A stretch of 64,000 nucleotides of DNA from Batillaria attramentaria (lineage: Eukaryota > Mollusca > Gastropoda > Batillariidae), in contig JACVVK020000036.1 of NCBI GenBank assembly GCA_018292915.2, positions 395,001 to 459,000 of the forward strand, written 5' to 3'. Shown here piece after piece: positions 53,416-62,085 of this stretch (position 1 is its first letter; each line of letters starts with the position of its first letter). The notes under the pieces are model-generated. The model was not told the DNA's origin. It saw only the letters and a list, made by a program, of their open reading frames with translations, and did not search any database. The position numbers and the translations under genes are program-made.

Positions 53416-53872
53416 GACAACTCTGTCACCGTTGCAGTGTTTTCAGCACCGCGCAGACCCACATAAAACCAGAGCGTTAGTTTGCGGTGAATTCATTGTG
53501 CGTTTGGTCAGTGAGCGAGACACATCGCTGCAGTGTCTACCGGGTGTTGTGTGCTGCACGAGAAGACTATCCACTGCGATCTTTCTCGCTCAGTGTCAAG
53601 GGAGCCGGGGTGGCCGAATGGTAGAGCGTTGGACTCCCAATGCTCGGGTCGTGAGTTCGAATCCCGGCTGGGGCCAAATATTGTGCTGACTTTTTCATCG
53701 TTGCCCCGTCTTTGATATCACCCGTATGTGGTGGAAAAGGACGTTAAAACCCCCAAACACCCACCCACCCGCTCATTGTCAAACATCAAACTGAGCTGTG
53801 AAATCAGCCTCCTCTTGGTTTTTATACGGGTTTCAGGGACGCTGAAAACTCTGTAACTGTGATAGAGTTGTC
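53416..53872. mobile_element. TIR element copy 2, split by SINE-1
   Basis: Ends GACAACTCTGTCACCGTTGC and the inverse CTGTGATAGAGTTGTC. The internal blocks GGTCAGTGAGCGAGACACATCGCT and GAGCTGTGAAATCAGCC match 36754-37009. It is interrupted at 53600-53782 by a SINE-1 plus its target duplication. Confidence 0.8.
53600..53769 (+). mobile_element. SINE-1 nested in a TIR element
   Basis: Complete copy. CGCTCAGTGTCAA (53587-53599) and CGCTCATTGTCAA (53770-53782) flank it. The other TIR copy has an unoccupied CGCTCAGTGTCAA at 36910-36922, giving an internal empty site. Confidence 0.96.
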
Positions 53873-53906
53873 TGTGCATTTGGCACAGTCGGATAGATTT
53901 TATTAA

Positions 53907-54081
53907 GGGTGAGTGGGTGGGTGTTCGGGGGTTTAACGTCCTTTCCCGCCACATACGAGTGACATCAAAAACGGGGCAACGATGAAAAAGCCAGCACAAA
54001 TATTTGGCCCCAGCCGGGATACGAACTCACGACCCGAGCATCAGAAGTCCAACGCTTTACCATTCGGCCACCCAGGCTCCC
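53907..54081 (-). mobile_element. SINE-1, minus strand
   Basis: Complete, from the GGGTGAGTGGGTGGG tail to the head ending CCCAGGCTCCC. The flanks TAGATTTTATTAA and TAGAGATTTTTTTTAA suggest a degraded duplication. Confidence 0.88.
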
Positions 54082-54089
54082 TAGAGATT

Positions 54090-54678
54090 TTTTTTAAAGG
54101 CACTGTTTGTGGGTTTTTTCTTGAGATAGCATACCTTTAACACACCCCTGAGAGTCTGGCTCTCAGACTGGACACAATGGGTTTAAGCTGGGGTATTGAC
54201 TGTTCAGGCTGAAACGATCGACAAGACTCTCTCAGACGTCTCTCTCCAAGTGGATTATCTGGATCATGCGGAGCGTGTGTGATGCTATTTATCCTGCTCT
54301 GAGTCCCGTGAAGATCCTTCGGGCGATAGTGCTGGGACCACAGAGGTACATCTGTTTAATAAATCTGTGACTAGGGTTTGCCAAGGCCGTGCGTGGCTGC
54401 CAGGATGATACAGACAGGCAGGCAATTACTGTCGATGGCAGTGATTGGTTTAGGTTATAGTCAGCTGACCGGATGGACATGTATCGCGATTGACGGTTCG
54501 TCCGTATCATTCATTCCTTGCTTTATTGATTGGTTCTTTGACTGATTGACTTTGTCGCATATTTGTTGCTCTCTTTGGGGAGTTAGGGCCTTCTCACACC
54601 GCCCCCCCCCCCACCTCCCACCCATCCCAAACCCGGAAACTTGTGTGTCAGCAAAGTGCAGTGTCAGGATTGTGTCCT

Positions 54679-54680
<2 letters not shown>
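54090..54680. other. unassigned stretch
   Basis: Nothing recognised. Confidence 0.4.

Positions 54681-54683
<3 letters not shown>

Positions 54684-54732
<49 letters not shown>
54684..54732. repeat. (GT)n microsatellite
   Basis: A pure GT tract. Confidence 0.98.
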
Positions 54733-54734
<2 letters not shown>

Positions 54735-55072
54735 GTTCTGAGAGTAAAATGAACCTGCCTAAACTGCAATGCACACAATGCAAAGGAGTGTTGTGTGGTT
54801 AGGAAAAAAAAAACCAATTGTACTATGTGAGCCGTCAAACATGCAAAAGTAGGCCTAATGTCGTGGGCGATCCTGAACCACAGTCAACGTTTTCAACACA
54901 CAATTCTGCTACAGAGGCCAACAAACCGGACGCATAAAAAAAAAAAAGTCTTTGTGCAAAAGTGATCCTAAGCAGCAACTATATGAGATGTACGCCAGTC
55001 TGTCTCCGTCTCTGCCACAATAGCGCTGCAACACGCAGTCTATTGCTCTTCGGCCGGGGGCGTTGGGTTCAG

Positions 55073-55249
55073 GGGAGCCGGGTTGGCCGAATGGTAGAGC
55101 GTTGGACTTCTAATGCTCGGGTCGTGAGTTCGTATCCCGGCTGGGGCCAAATATTTGTGCTAGCCTTTTCGTCGTTGCCCCGTCTTTGATATCACCCGTA
55201 TGTGGTGGAGAAGGACGTTAAACCCCCAAACACCCACCCACCCACCCCC
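55073..55249 (+). mobile_element. SINE-1 with target-site duplication
   Basis: Complete copy. GCGTTGGGTTCAG (55060-55072) and GCGTTAGGTTCAG (55250-55262) match at 12 of 13 bases. Confidence 0.93.
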
Positions 55250-55264
55250 GCGTTAGGTTCAGAC

Positions 55265-55655
55265 ATGAAAAACTTGCCCACATCAGCCGGCTAAAGGTTC
55301 CGTAAAGAATTTTACAGTCATCTGGAAAACAAAAACGACTTTAAGCACCTTTAATATTCATGGCGCTTCAGTTCTTTTTTTTTTTTCTTCTTTTTTACAA
55401 GTGATGTCTGAATTGCCTTTGTGGGGAAGTATGTGACCGGTCCCGTGTCCCTCGCTTAGTCCAACGTCTCACATAACAGACCAGGTGACATAAACGTGTC
55501 AACAATTATGACTTCAGAGGGTTGTATAAAATATGTGATAAAAGAGGAACTCATAGTGACTGCGACCGAAAAAACAGACAAACGTATCTCTACGTCCAAC
55601 GGATGAAAGCGTCTAGATCTGATAGCGTATATAATTATAAGGTAGTTGGATGTTG
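55265..55655. other. unassigned stretch
   Basis: Nothing recognised. Confidence 0.4.
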
Positions 55656-55659
55656 GATG

Positions 55660-55740
55660 GTCATTGGTGTTTGGGGACTTTAACGTCCTTTTCCACCATG
55701 AAAGGGTGATATGAGAGAGTCGAGGGAAGGAGGTAAAGGC
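55660..55740 (-). mobile_element. SINE-1 tail-side fragment, diverged
   Basis: GGTGTTTGGGGACTTTAACG + TCCTTTTCCACCATGAAAGG is followed by an unrecognisable remainder. Confidence 0.65.
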
Positions 55741-56036
55741 TGTAAAGGTGGGATTCAGCTTGGAATCGAACAGTGTTCCTGTCGGCAGTGACGCAGGTTT
55801 GTTAAAGGGGTGTCGATTTTTTTTTTTTTTGGCGGGGGGGGGGGGGGGGAGTGGAGGAGGGGGGGGGGGACATCCGTCCGGCACAAACAATCATTGATGA
55901 AGTTGAATGATTGATAACTCAAGATCCACGTTTGGATGGTAAGGGTCTTTGACGTTCATTCCTCCCTCATGCCCCCTCCCCCCTCTCCCCCGCTGCCCCC
56001 CTACAACTCTAATAAATCCCCTCCCCCCCCCCCCCC

Positions 56037-56039
56037 GCG

Positions 56040-56104
<65 letters not shown>
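56037..56104. repeat. (CA)n microsatellite
   Basis: A CA tract after a poly-C run. SINE-1 begins at its end. Confidence 0.97.
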
Positions 56105-56106
<2 letters not shown>

Positions 56107-56274
56107 GAGCCGGGATAGCCGAATGGTAGCGCGTTGGACTTTCAATGCTCGGGTCGTGAGTTCCAATCCCAGCTGGGGCCAAATATTTGCGCTGGCCTTT
56201 GTCTCGTTGCCCCGTCTTTGATGTCACCCATACATGGTGGAAAAGGACGTTAACCTTCCTCTCCCACCCCACCC
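56105..56274 (+). mobile_element. SINE-1
   Basis: Complete copy with head GGGAGCCGGGATAGCCGAAT and a CCCACCCCACCCC tail. The left flank is a CA tract, so target duplication is not scorable. Confidence 0.9.
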
Positions 56275-56500
56275 CTTGTGTAAATGTAGAGTGCTAGTCG
56301 GTGGCAGGCAAGGGGTTAACTGAAGGTTTGCCTGTAGAATTGACGTTGATACTGTTTTATTCAAAGAGACAACAAGGACGTTAACCCCCCCCCCCCTTTT
56401 TGTGTAAATGTAGGGTGCTAGTCGGTGGCAGGCAAGGGGTTAACTGAAGATTTGCCTGTAGAATTGACGTCGATACTGTTTTATTCAGAGAGTCAAGCTG
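56275..56500 (+). repeat. ~125-bp tandem duplication carrying a SINE-tail-like junction
   Basis: GTGTAAATGTAGAGTGCTAG … TGTTTTATTCAAAGAG (56278-56370) is repeated at 56403-56495 with few changes. The junction between the two holds AAGGACGTTAACCCCCCCCC, which mimics the SINE-1 tail preceding the first unit. Confidence 0.85.
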
Positions 56501-56509
56501 ACACAGTTT

Positions 56510-56850
56510 CAGAGGAGGGGCCAGTGCATTCCGTGGTCATAAAATATTCGCCATAAACCCGAACGGAAAAGAGTAAAAAAAGATCTCAAACTGTGCGTGT
56601 GCGTATGAACCCGGACTGAGTCATGACCGCCGAAAATTATTTGACCATGGAGACCATATAGAGACACAAAAAAACATATTGAGCGTGGGCGAGACTTTAT
56701 GCTACTTCCCTGACAAACGCTGAGTGAACAAGAATCAGTCGTTAATATTTATTCAGCCTATAAAATGTGTGCTTGCTTCTTCCCCTCTTGGATATCGTTT
56801 TAAATAGCGAAAAAGGACTGACGTAAAATCTGGAAGTAACCAATCAACTA
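56510..56850. other. unassigned stretch
   Basis: Nothing recognised. Confidence 0.4.
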
Positions 56851-56915
56851 GCGCCCCCTCCCCCCTCCCCCCTCTCCCCCGCTGCCCCCCTACAACTCTA
56901 ATAAATCCCCTCCCC
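56851..56915 (+). repeat. duplicate of the C-rich block at 55970-56034
   Basis: CCCCTCCCCCCTCTCCCCCG + CTGCCCCCCTACAACTCTAA + TAAATCCCCTCCCCC occurs in both places about 880 bp apart. Confidence 0.85.
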
Positions 56916-56994
56916 CTCCCCCTCCCATCCTCACAACATCCCCCAGCCCCCCCTCTCCACCCCTTAACCAGTTCGTTTTTTCTCAATCTCGACA

Positions 56995-57116
56995 CGTATT
57001 AAGGCTGGGGCCAAATATTTGTGCTGGCTTTTTCATCGTTGCCCCGTCTTTGATATCACCTGTATGTGGTGGAAAAGGATGTCTAAACCCCCAAACACCC
57101 ACCCACCCTCCCTCCC
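56995..57116 (+). mobile_element. SINE-1, 5'-truncated, with perfect target-site duplication
   Basis: Begins near GGCTGGGGCCAAATATTTG and is complete to the tail. TCTCAATCTCGACA occurs at 56981-56994 and 57117-57130 (14 of 14). Confidence 0.93.
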
Positions 57117-57134
57117 TCTCAATCTCGACATAAT

Positions 57135-57795
57135 TCTCAATCAACCACATGCACAAAGGTACATCAGCATACGCAATAGGTCCTCCAATCAGTTTCAACC
57201 AACCAAATCACTGAAATCAGTGCAGTGTGCGTCTCACGGAAACAAAGAGACCTCATGAATATTGAGATCTCGCTGCGGCCAGCCAGCCAAGACTGTGACT
57301 TCTATTCGACACGCGTTCTCAATTCCGAAATCTCGGGAGGCACGTGCAGTCTCCGGATCACGAATACGTCACCGCGTCAGTAGTGTTCTCGTATATATAG
57401 ACCAGCTTCGCGAAGGCCGAATGACTTTAGCCAGCTGTGCGCGTATCCCACAGAGAGGGGGCGAGAGAGAGAGACTGGACAGATTTTTATAGATTCGCAC
57501 CATTCCGATAGTTCTCAGTCTCTCACTCGGCTGAGGCGAGGCTTGCTGCTGCTGCTGTTCTGCTGGTTAGCCCGTGTTGTTGCTGGCTGTTCGGTTTTCG
57601 GAGATTCCCAGTTTGTTCTTCACGGGTGAGAACGCGGATTACCGTTCCTGCTGCGTGTTGCCTGGGTTGCCTGCCGGCTGCTGTTTTCTGGAGTCAGTCG
57701 TAAGGTATTGTCATTTTTTTTCTTTTTTTTTTTAATTATCATTATTTTTATTATCATTATTATTTGGGGAGGGAGAGGGGTGTATGTGAGGGTCT
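57135..57795. other. unassigned stretch with possible promoter-like composition
   Basis: GC-richer than its surroundings at 57270-57480, with a TATATATAG at 57392 and a donor-like GGTGAGAA at 57625. No protein frame supports it as a first exon. Confidence 0.3.
57392..57400 (+). promoter_or_regulatory. TATA-like motif
   Basis: TATATATAG in a GC-moderate context. This is the motif only; no transcript evidence. Confidence 0.2.
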
Positions 57796-57803
57796 CACAG
57801 CAT

Positions 57804-58070
57804 TGGAGGGTGGAACCGGTACGATTTCTCAAACCGGTTTTTAACCGGTTTTTCCAATAGAAAACCGAGGTTTAAAACCGGTTAACCGGCTACGTATACG
57901 TCATCTATTGTTTCTAACGTTTCCCCAAGAGAAGGCTTCCTGTTCCCCTGCGTTGGAAATGTTCAGCCAACAAGGGTGGCATACGGGTGGGTGGGTGTTT
58001 GGGAGTTTACCGAACCGTGAGAAAGTCGGACCGATTTTAACCGGAAAACCGGTAAAACCGAACACCCCTA
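57804..58070. mobile_element. hAT-like element with 8-bp target duplication and captured SINE pieces
   Basis: CACAGCAT (57796-57803) and CACAGCAA (58071-58078) flank it. The right end inverted reads TAGGGGTGTTCGGTTTTACC, typical of hAT-type MITEs, and AACCGGTT palindromes fill both sub-ends. The centre, about 57935-58012, is SINE-2-like (CCCTGCGTTGGAAATGTTCAGCC) and SINE-1-like (GGGTGGGTGGGTGTTTGGGAG). No transposase. Confidence 0.65.
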
Positions 58071-58124
58071 CACAGCAAGCTGCGTGCAGGATTGCGGGCC
58101 CTATGAACGGGGAGGATGGGTGAT

Positions 58125-58410
58125 TTTTAGGGGTTTTATTACACGTCCTCAGTTTTCCTCCTTAAACACGGGGCAGCGAGGAAAGTGGGTGTTTGGGAGT
58201 TTAACGTCCTTTTCCACCACGTAAGGCTGATATCAAAGACGGGGCAACGAGAAAAAAGGCCAGCACAAATATTTGGCCTCAGTTACGATTCGAACTCACG
58301 ACCCGAGCACTGGGAGTCCAACGCTCTACCATTCGGCTATCCCGGCTCCCCGGGCAGGGAGGAAAAAGCCAGCACAAAGTTTTGGCCCCCATACGGGATT
58401 GTTGCTTTGT
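58125..58410 (-). mobile_element. old SINE-1 split by a younger one
   Basis: Outer scraps: AGGGGTTTTATTACACGTCC … GGGGCAGCGAGGAAA on the left and AAGCCAGCACAAAGTTTTGG + CCCCCATACGGGATTG on the right are parts of one diverged minus-strand SINE-1. The intact copy at 58185-58351 sits inside it. Confidence 0.7.
58185..58351 (-). mobile_element. SINE-1 nested in SINE-1, with target-site duplication
   Basis: Complete minus-strand copy ending CCCGGCTCCC. The flanks GGGCAGCGAGGAAA (58171-58184) and GGGCAGGGAGGAAA (58352-58365) match at 13 of 14 bases. Confidence 0.92.
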
Positions 58411-58429
58411 GAATGAATTTTAGTAGTAG

Positions 58430-58530
58430 CAGCAGAATAGTAGTAGTTGTTGCAGTAGTGGCAGTAGTAACAGTAGTTTGGTAGCAGCAGCAGTAGTCGT
58501 ACTTGAGTAGTGCTAGTAGTATTTGAGAAC
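58430..58530. repeat. AGT/AGC-rich trinucleotide tract
   Basis: Imperfect AGT and AGC units. Confidence 0.85.
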
Positions 58531-58890
58531 GTACTTTTTCTTTTTCTATTTAATAGTTTATTATCTCTTTCACGCCTGCCTTTCTAATTATGTGTTTGTT
58601 TTGTTGTAAGTGGGTAAAGTGTGTTTGTTTTGTTGTAAGTGGGTAAGATGAGACGACTTTGTCCAGTAAAAAAAAACTCCAAATGCCAATCAGAATTAAG
58701 CAGCGCTCAAGTTCATTTTCTAATTTCTGTTCTTGGGTACTGTAATTAACAACAAGATTTTTTAAACTTTAGAAACTGTTAAAGTACTTAACGTCTTTAA
58801 ATACAGTAAAATTATTTTCAGGTACGGCATTTAGTGAAATTATATTTTAGTAGAACTTTGTTTTGGGTGTTTTGTTGGGTTTTTTTTCAG

Positions 58891-59006
58891 CTAATACAAC
58901 AGCAAAAATCGTGGTTTCAGAGCTGCAGCAAAATTGCTTACGTCAGCATCATGATTTGCGAAAAACAAAACTGCATTTAAAACGATTGTCAACAGTGGTG
59001 GTGAGA
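58891..59006 (+). CDS. possible exon, weak
   Basis: A T-rich tract ending TTTTTTTTCAG at 58881-58890 precedes a 116-base open stretch that ends before GTGAGT at 59007. The open frame is polar and basic (V-V-S-E-L-Q-Q-N-C, L-R-K-T-K-L-H-L-K-R). A second acceptor-like TATTTCAG ends at 59109. No domain was recognised. It could be chance or an ancient transposase scrap. Confidence 0.15.
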
Positions 59007-59308
59007 GTGAGTCATTCTTGTGATTGTTTCAAGATTTGTTGTTTTTTTTTCTCTCGAGCAGGTTTTTTTTGTTTGTTTTGTTTGTTTCGTCTGTTTTGTG
59101 GTATTTCAGTCGATGCGGAAGCTGGCCTTTCTCCTATAGACGCCAAGGGAAAACCTAGAAGAATAATCCATATGCTATAGACTAATTTCAAAAACTGGAA
59201 GAAAACCTCTTCAACACATAAGCAGAGACCTGAAGCCGATGACGCATTTTTGATCATTCTTATTCTGCGTCTATTTCTATCACTCGTGTTCAGCTGTATA
59301 CCATTACT

Positions 59309-59458
59309 GGTAGAGCGTTGGACTTCTAATGCTCGGGTCGTGAGTTCGATTCCCGGCTGGGGCCAAATATTTGTGCTGGCTTTTTCATCGTTGCCCCGTC
59401 TTTGATATCACCCTATGTGGTGGAAAAGGACGTTAAACCCCCAAACCCCCACCCACCC
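59309..59458 (+). mobile_element. SINE-1, 5'-truncated inside the tRNA head, perfect target-site duplication
   Basis: Starts at GGTAGAGCGTTGGACTTC, lacking the first ~22 bases of the head, and is complete to the tail. TGTATACCATTACT occurs at 59295-59308 and 59459-59472 (14 of 14). Confidence 0.95.
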
Positions 59459-59700
59459 TGTATACCATTACTCACACTATGACAAAAAGGCCAAGTGTGG
59501 CACCACTCGACAGGCTAATAGCGTGTATTTGCTTCTTCAAACCGGGGTTAGAGTAACGCTAGGCTGTAACTTCATGGAATCAAAGAGAGCAGTGTTGACG
59601 GATGGTACACTCTCTGACACACTGTTCTTACAAGTGTCAAGCCCACTTAACCTGATTCAAGACGAAATACACCTTGACTCTTGGCGGAGTGTTTCCTTCT

Positions 59701-59782
59701 TTAACTCTTTGACGACGGAGCGCAATTTCTGACACACAGGAAATCGTGTGTCAGAAATTGCGCTCCGTCGTCAAAGAGTTAA
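59701..59782. mobile_element. TTAA-flanked hairpin, copy 2
   Basis: TTAA + CTCTTTGACGACGGAGCGCA + ATTTCTGACACA and the exact inverse + TTAA, with a small AGGAAATC-type loop. It is the same family as 40902-40993. The partner duplication has only CTTCTTCAGATCTTCC at this point, i.e. a near-empty site. Confidence 0.85.
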
Positions 59783-59993
59783 GATCTTCCCAGTTCTAAG
59801 GCAAGGCTAATTCGTTAGACTGAGAAGTCCCTGATTTCAGGGCTCACATCTGGATTCAGTATAATGTGACAAGTAAAAATGGTATCTGTAATCCCAGATG
59901 TGAAAAAAAACCCTGTTTTGCATCATGATACTTGGTGTCATTCTTTGCTGTTGCTTGTCATTACAAGGGGAAGCTCGGATAGCGAGTGTCAAA

Positions 59994-60082
59994 TGTAACC
60001 CTCCACCATGAAATGAGTCTTCACGAAATGAGTGTTATTTGTTCATGTTACGAGACGACTCATTTCGTGGTGGAGGGTCACA
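59994..60082. mobile_element. foldback with GTGACCCTCCACCA-type ends
   Basis: TGTAACCCTCCACCATGAAA + TGAGTC at the left and its inverse (TGTGACCCTCCACCACGAAA + TGAGTC) at the right, about 26-bp arms with 3 mismatches. Interior about 37 bases. MITE-like. Confidence 0.7.
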
Positions 60083-60240
60083 AATGTCAATTGTTTTACA
60101 ACTTTCAAGCCCACTTAACCTGATTCAAGACACCTTGACTTTTTGCCGGGCGTCTCTTCTTCAGATCTTCCCTCGTCAGTTCTAAGGGAAAGCTAATTCG
60201 GCGAACTAATTGTCTCTGATTTCGTGGCTCACCGTACCAA

Positions 60241-60840
60241 AACCGTGAATTTTTTCTTTTCATTTTCTTTTACGCTTTTTTTCCAAAGTTAAACAAAACG
60301 AGCGGTCACAAAAAGCAGGCGCACAGTACCAACTATTAACAACGTTAGCAGTCATACTCAGCGTCTTAAAAACTGTTCCCATAATGCCTTGCGTCGCTGT
60401 TCTGCTCCGAAACAGTTCCCCAGCCTATTCTAACTGAAGAGCCAAATACACTTACGTTTGCATTTCTATGCATTGCAAACCCCATGTGTTCTGTAGATCG
60501 AGTTACATTAGTTAAAAACTTACACGACAGCTGCCTGGTACATTTCCCTTAATGAACTACAATCTCACTTGGACTAAAAGTGGAGCTAAGATCCCCCTCC
60601 CCCTCCACTACCCCCCCCCCCCCTCCACCCCACGCCTACGTCACGTGAAAGAACCTAGGTTGGCATAACATTGCTACTTTTTGCCCAGGGCGTTTCTTTT
60701 TCTTGAAATCAGATACGTGTACTGCTCTAGCTACACAAGTGAAACAGACAGGAGTTAGGGGAAGTAACTGCATTATACGCATGACGTCCCTTGTGTTGAC
60801 TACTGCTGGCTTTTCTGCGATTTTTGTTTATTTGAAAAAG
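60241..60840. other. unassigned stretch
   Basis: Nothing recognised except a C-rich run at 60590-60635. Confidence 0.4.
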
Positions 60841-60856
60841 GTCCGGGCTTGTGCCA

Positions 60857-60864
60857 TATAAAAG
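60857..60864 (+). promoter_or_regulatory. candidate TATA box
   Basis: TATAAAAG, 41 bases upstream of the ATG at 60898. A start site would be expected around 60885-60892 if it is real. Confidence 0.25.
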
Positions 60865-60897
60865 AGCCGGTGGAATTAACCTAAAGACTACCATTTA

Positions 60898-61051
60898 ATG
60901 CTTTTTCTTCGTCGTCGTCCTCTTCTTTTTTTTCCCCCTCTCTTTTTAATTTGTTTCTCTATAGGGAAACAACTTTATGGGATGGGGCAGATTTCGCTGT
61001 GCGCAGCAGCAAGTTTCGGTGATAAAAATCAAGACTGTGACGTTTCTCCAG
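60898..61051 (+). CDS. candidate first exon of a small secreted protein
   Basis: After a TATAAAAG box, the ATG at 60898 opens a frame beginning M-L-F-L-R-R-R-P-L-L-F-F-P-P-L-F-L-I-C-F-S, i.e. a basic start and a hydrophobic stretch like a signal peptide. It continues I-S-L-C-A-A-A-S-F-G-D-K-N-Q-D-C-D-V-S-P to a consensus donor CAG|GTAAGC at 61052 (phase 1). Alternatively 60965-61051 is an internal exon, because a pyrimidine tract ending CTATAG precedes it and would use the same DNA that encodes the leader. The family is unknown and no function is assigned. The pyrimidine-rich leader may be chance. Confidence 0.22.
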
Positions 61052-61157
61052 GTAAGCCATACTTTCACGCACACAGTGACGTAACGAAGTCTGCGTCATA
61101 GACACCTTACGTGCACACTGCCGGCGCTGCTGCGTTCTTTTTTGGCGGGAGTTGTGC

Positions 61158-61241
<84 letters not shown>

Positions 61242-61258
61242 CGCGCGCGCGCGCGCGC
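61158..61258. repeat. (GT)n(GC)n microsatellite
   Basis: A GT tract ending in a CG alternation, as at 28451-28537. Confidence 0.97.
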
Positions 61259-61321
61259 GGACGGATGTAATTGTAGCTAGATCCTAAACCACCCCGCTGA
61301 AGGGCTTGGTACTTCTCTTTT

Positions 61322-61324
<3 letters not shown>

Positions 61325-61386
<62 letters not shown>
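61325..61386. repeat. (CT)n microsatellite
   Basis: A pure CT tract. Confidence 0.98.
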
Positions 61387-61388
<2 letters not shown>

Positions 61389-61389
61389 A

Positions 61390-61780
61390 TTTTCGCATCT
61401 TTTCCTTTCCTTTCTTTTTCTTTCTTTCTTTTTCTCTGTGTTTCCTTCATACCCAGTCACCGAAATTGGCCCTTTCATCTCATGATATCGCATATTCCAA
61501 TGCTTCATGCCAACCTGTTTGAACTTAGCAGCCACTTCTCTACTGGCTACGCCGGATGTAAAATGGGATTCATGTATGTCGCATCGAGAACATCCTTTTA
61601 GCATCACACTCCTATTACCGACTCATACCGGGAGAATCCCATAAGGATTTCCATCTGTCTTACCAGGCGGGACTCTTGAGACTTTGTGTGTCTGTCTGTC
61701 AGATCTGTGACGTCTTTCCTGTCGGTGTGTTCTAGTGCTATTTGCGGCAATGGCGAAGAATGGGCGAAGATGTCACTCGA
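61390..61780. other. unassigned stretch
   Basis: Nothing recognised. Confidence 0.4.
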
Positions 61781-61784
61781 TCTA

Positions 61785-62085
61785 GGGCACGTCGAAGGAA
61801 AAAGGGGATTTAGGACGCGTTGAAGGAAAACAGGGATTTTCGAAACGTTGAAGGAAAAGGGGATTTTCCAAACGTTGAAGGAAAATAGGGATTTTCGAAA
61901 CGTTGAAGGAAAATAGGTATTTTCGATACGCTGAAGGAAAATGGGGATTTTCGACACGTTGAAGGAAAATGGGGATTTTCGACACGTTGAAAGAAAATGG
62001 GGATTTTCGACACGTTAAAGAAACCTAAGGATTTATGACGCGTGGAAGGAAACTAGGGATCTGGGACACGTTGAAAGTAAAACTG
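61785..62085. repeat. 28-bp tandem satellite
   Basis: About ten units of the 28-bp monomer GACACGTTGAAGGAAAATGG + GGATTTTC with point changes. The minus strand lacks stops in all three frames, so the three overlapping ~67-117 codon ORFs are the same repeat read in different phases. Confidence 0.93.

Larger units (their letters stand above)
59626..60240. repeat. duplicated host segment around two foldbacks
   Basis: AAGCCCACTTAACCTGATTC + AAGAC … GATCTTCCC … AGTTCTAAG … GCTAATTCG occurs at about 59638-59815 and 60108-60200. The first copy holds the TTAA hairpin at 59701-59782. Another hairpin at 59994-60082 separates the copies. The similarity is imperfect. Confidence 0.7.
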
